DNA of 64,000 nucleotides, taken from the NCBI GenBank assembly GCA_958510825.1, contig OY294050.1, forward strand, positions 11,323,340 through 11,387,339. Reading direction: 5' to 3'. This DNA comes from Brachypterus glaber. Lineage: Eukaryota > Arthropoda > Insecta > Coleoptera > Kateretidae. Both the position numbers and the translations under genes were made by a program. Under the pieces are notes generated by a model. The model did no database searches, was not told the origin of the DNA, and was given only the letters and a program-made list of their open reading frames with translations. Of this stretch, positions 63,411 to 64,000 are shown one piece after another. Each line of letters starts with the position of its first letter. Position 1 is the stretch's first letter.

Positions 63411-64000
63411 ATACCGGGTGAGTTTTATTTATGTCCACCAATAAAATTAAGATTAATCTTCATTCGATAAAAACGAAACTCTTGAGATTTATATAATTTT
63501 ACATTGGCTATAAAATAGCGGATTTATTTTTTTGTTTCACTTCCAGTTTCACCGGAACTGGCATAAATATGTTTTTTTTTTTAATGGAACACCCTGTAAT
63601 TTTTTACATTTTTGATCTCAGCCGATAATTCTATGAATATTTTTTTTTCGGTTTTGTTTTTATCGTATAAAAATGAGTTAGACATAATTTACCTTCTTTT
63701 TACTTATTTAAACTAATATTAAAATAAAAATTTGATCAGTCAGCGATTTAGAGCTAAAAAAAAACGTTTTTTTGTCCAAAACTCCATTTTTTTGTATAGT
63801 ATTTTTTCTCTATTTTTTATGCCAAACTTACGAGATTTTACGGTAAATGGGGTAAAGTAAAAAAACAATCCATTTTTATACATAGAATTTTTGACCGAAT
63901 TCAAAAATATAAAAAAATACAGGGTGTTCCATTTAAAAAAACATATTTATGCCACTTTCTGCGAAACCGGAACAAAAAAATTAAATCCGCCATATTATAG
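63411..64000. mobile_element. ATACCGGGTGAG palindromic element, copy 2, cut by the window end
   Basis: It starts ATACCGGGTGAGTTTTATTT and reproduces 4074-4680, including ACATTGGCTATAAAATRGCG and GGAACACCCTGTAATTTTTT. The right arm begins at about 63930, and the element runs past the window edge. Confidence 0.75.

Overview
The window is animal nuclear DNA, strongly AT-rich, with short exons separated by repeat-filled introns that use GT..AG splice sites (often GTAAGT donors). A chitin deacetylase with a chitin-binding domain, the arthropod-type protein sequences and the number of miniature inverted-repeat transposons point to an insect. A beetle with a repeat-rich genome is my best guess, but the order cannot be proved from sequence alone. 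No operons, CRISPR arrays or bacterial features are present.

Four protein-coding genes could be assembled exon by exon, with every intron phase closing. (1) NDUFC2, the complex I subunit B14.5b, minus strand, 3 exons, 6978-8647, 120 aa. (2) CCDC134, an ER-lumen protein, plus strand, 2 exons, 9075-11802, 212 aa. (3) A CDA4-type chitin deacetylase, minus strand, 10 exons, 13049-30631, 497 aa. All three metal-ligand positions of its deacetylase fold appear substituted. (4) A TBC1D15/TBC1D17-type Rab GAP, minus strand, 5 coding exons, 39678-45756, 637 aa, with both catalytic fingers intact. NDUFC2 and CCDC134 are head to head with 427 bp between start codons, so they probably share a bidirectional promoter. 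CCDC134 and the chitin deacetylase converge.

Most of the remaining sequence is mobile-element debris. Much of it consists of non-autonomous DNA elements with long inverted repeats, several repeated 2-4 times in the window: the GTGCGATTATAAAG element, the CCGTCAACTGGGG element, the AACCGACTTCC element, the ATACCGGGTGAG palindrome and the AGGGCCACTTGCACC element. Target-site duplications fix the ends of several: a 562-bp foldback made of 16-bp tandem repeats (8-bp duplication), a 741-bp element in the CCDC134 intron (5 bp), a 654-bp palindrome (9 bp), a hAT-like element inside a CCGTCAACTGGGG copy (8 bp), and a hAT-like element inserted inside the target duplication of another hAT-like element (36673-37521). 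There are also broken Tc1/mariner-type transposases (53160-53526, 60234-60638), non-LTR reverse transcriptase remnants (23862-24085, 25645-25803) and a probable tRNA-derived SINE (14070-14308).

Region by region: 1-6.9 kb is intergenic with four element families. 7-11.8 kb is the divergent gene pair. 13-30.6 kb is the chitin deacetylase, whose 6.2-kb first intron holds reverse transcriptase remnants. 30.6-39.6 kb is intergenic with tandem and nested elements. 39.7-45.8 kb is the TBC gene. 45.8-64 kb has no convincing gene, only one exon-like open segment at 51208-51384, and is a mosaic of palindromic elements and tandem duplications. The four genes do not form a pathway; they are unrelated neighbours.
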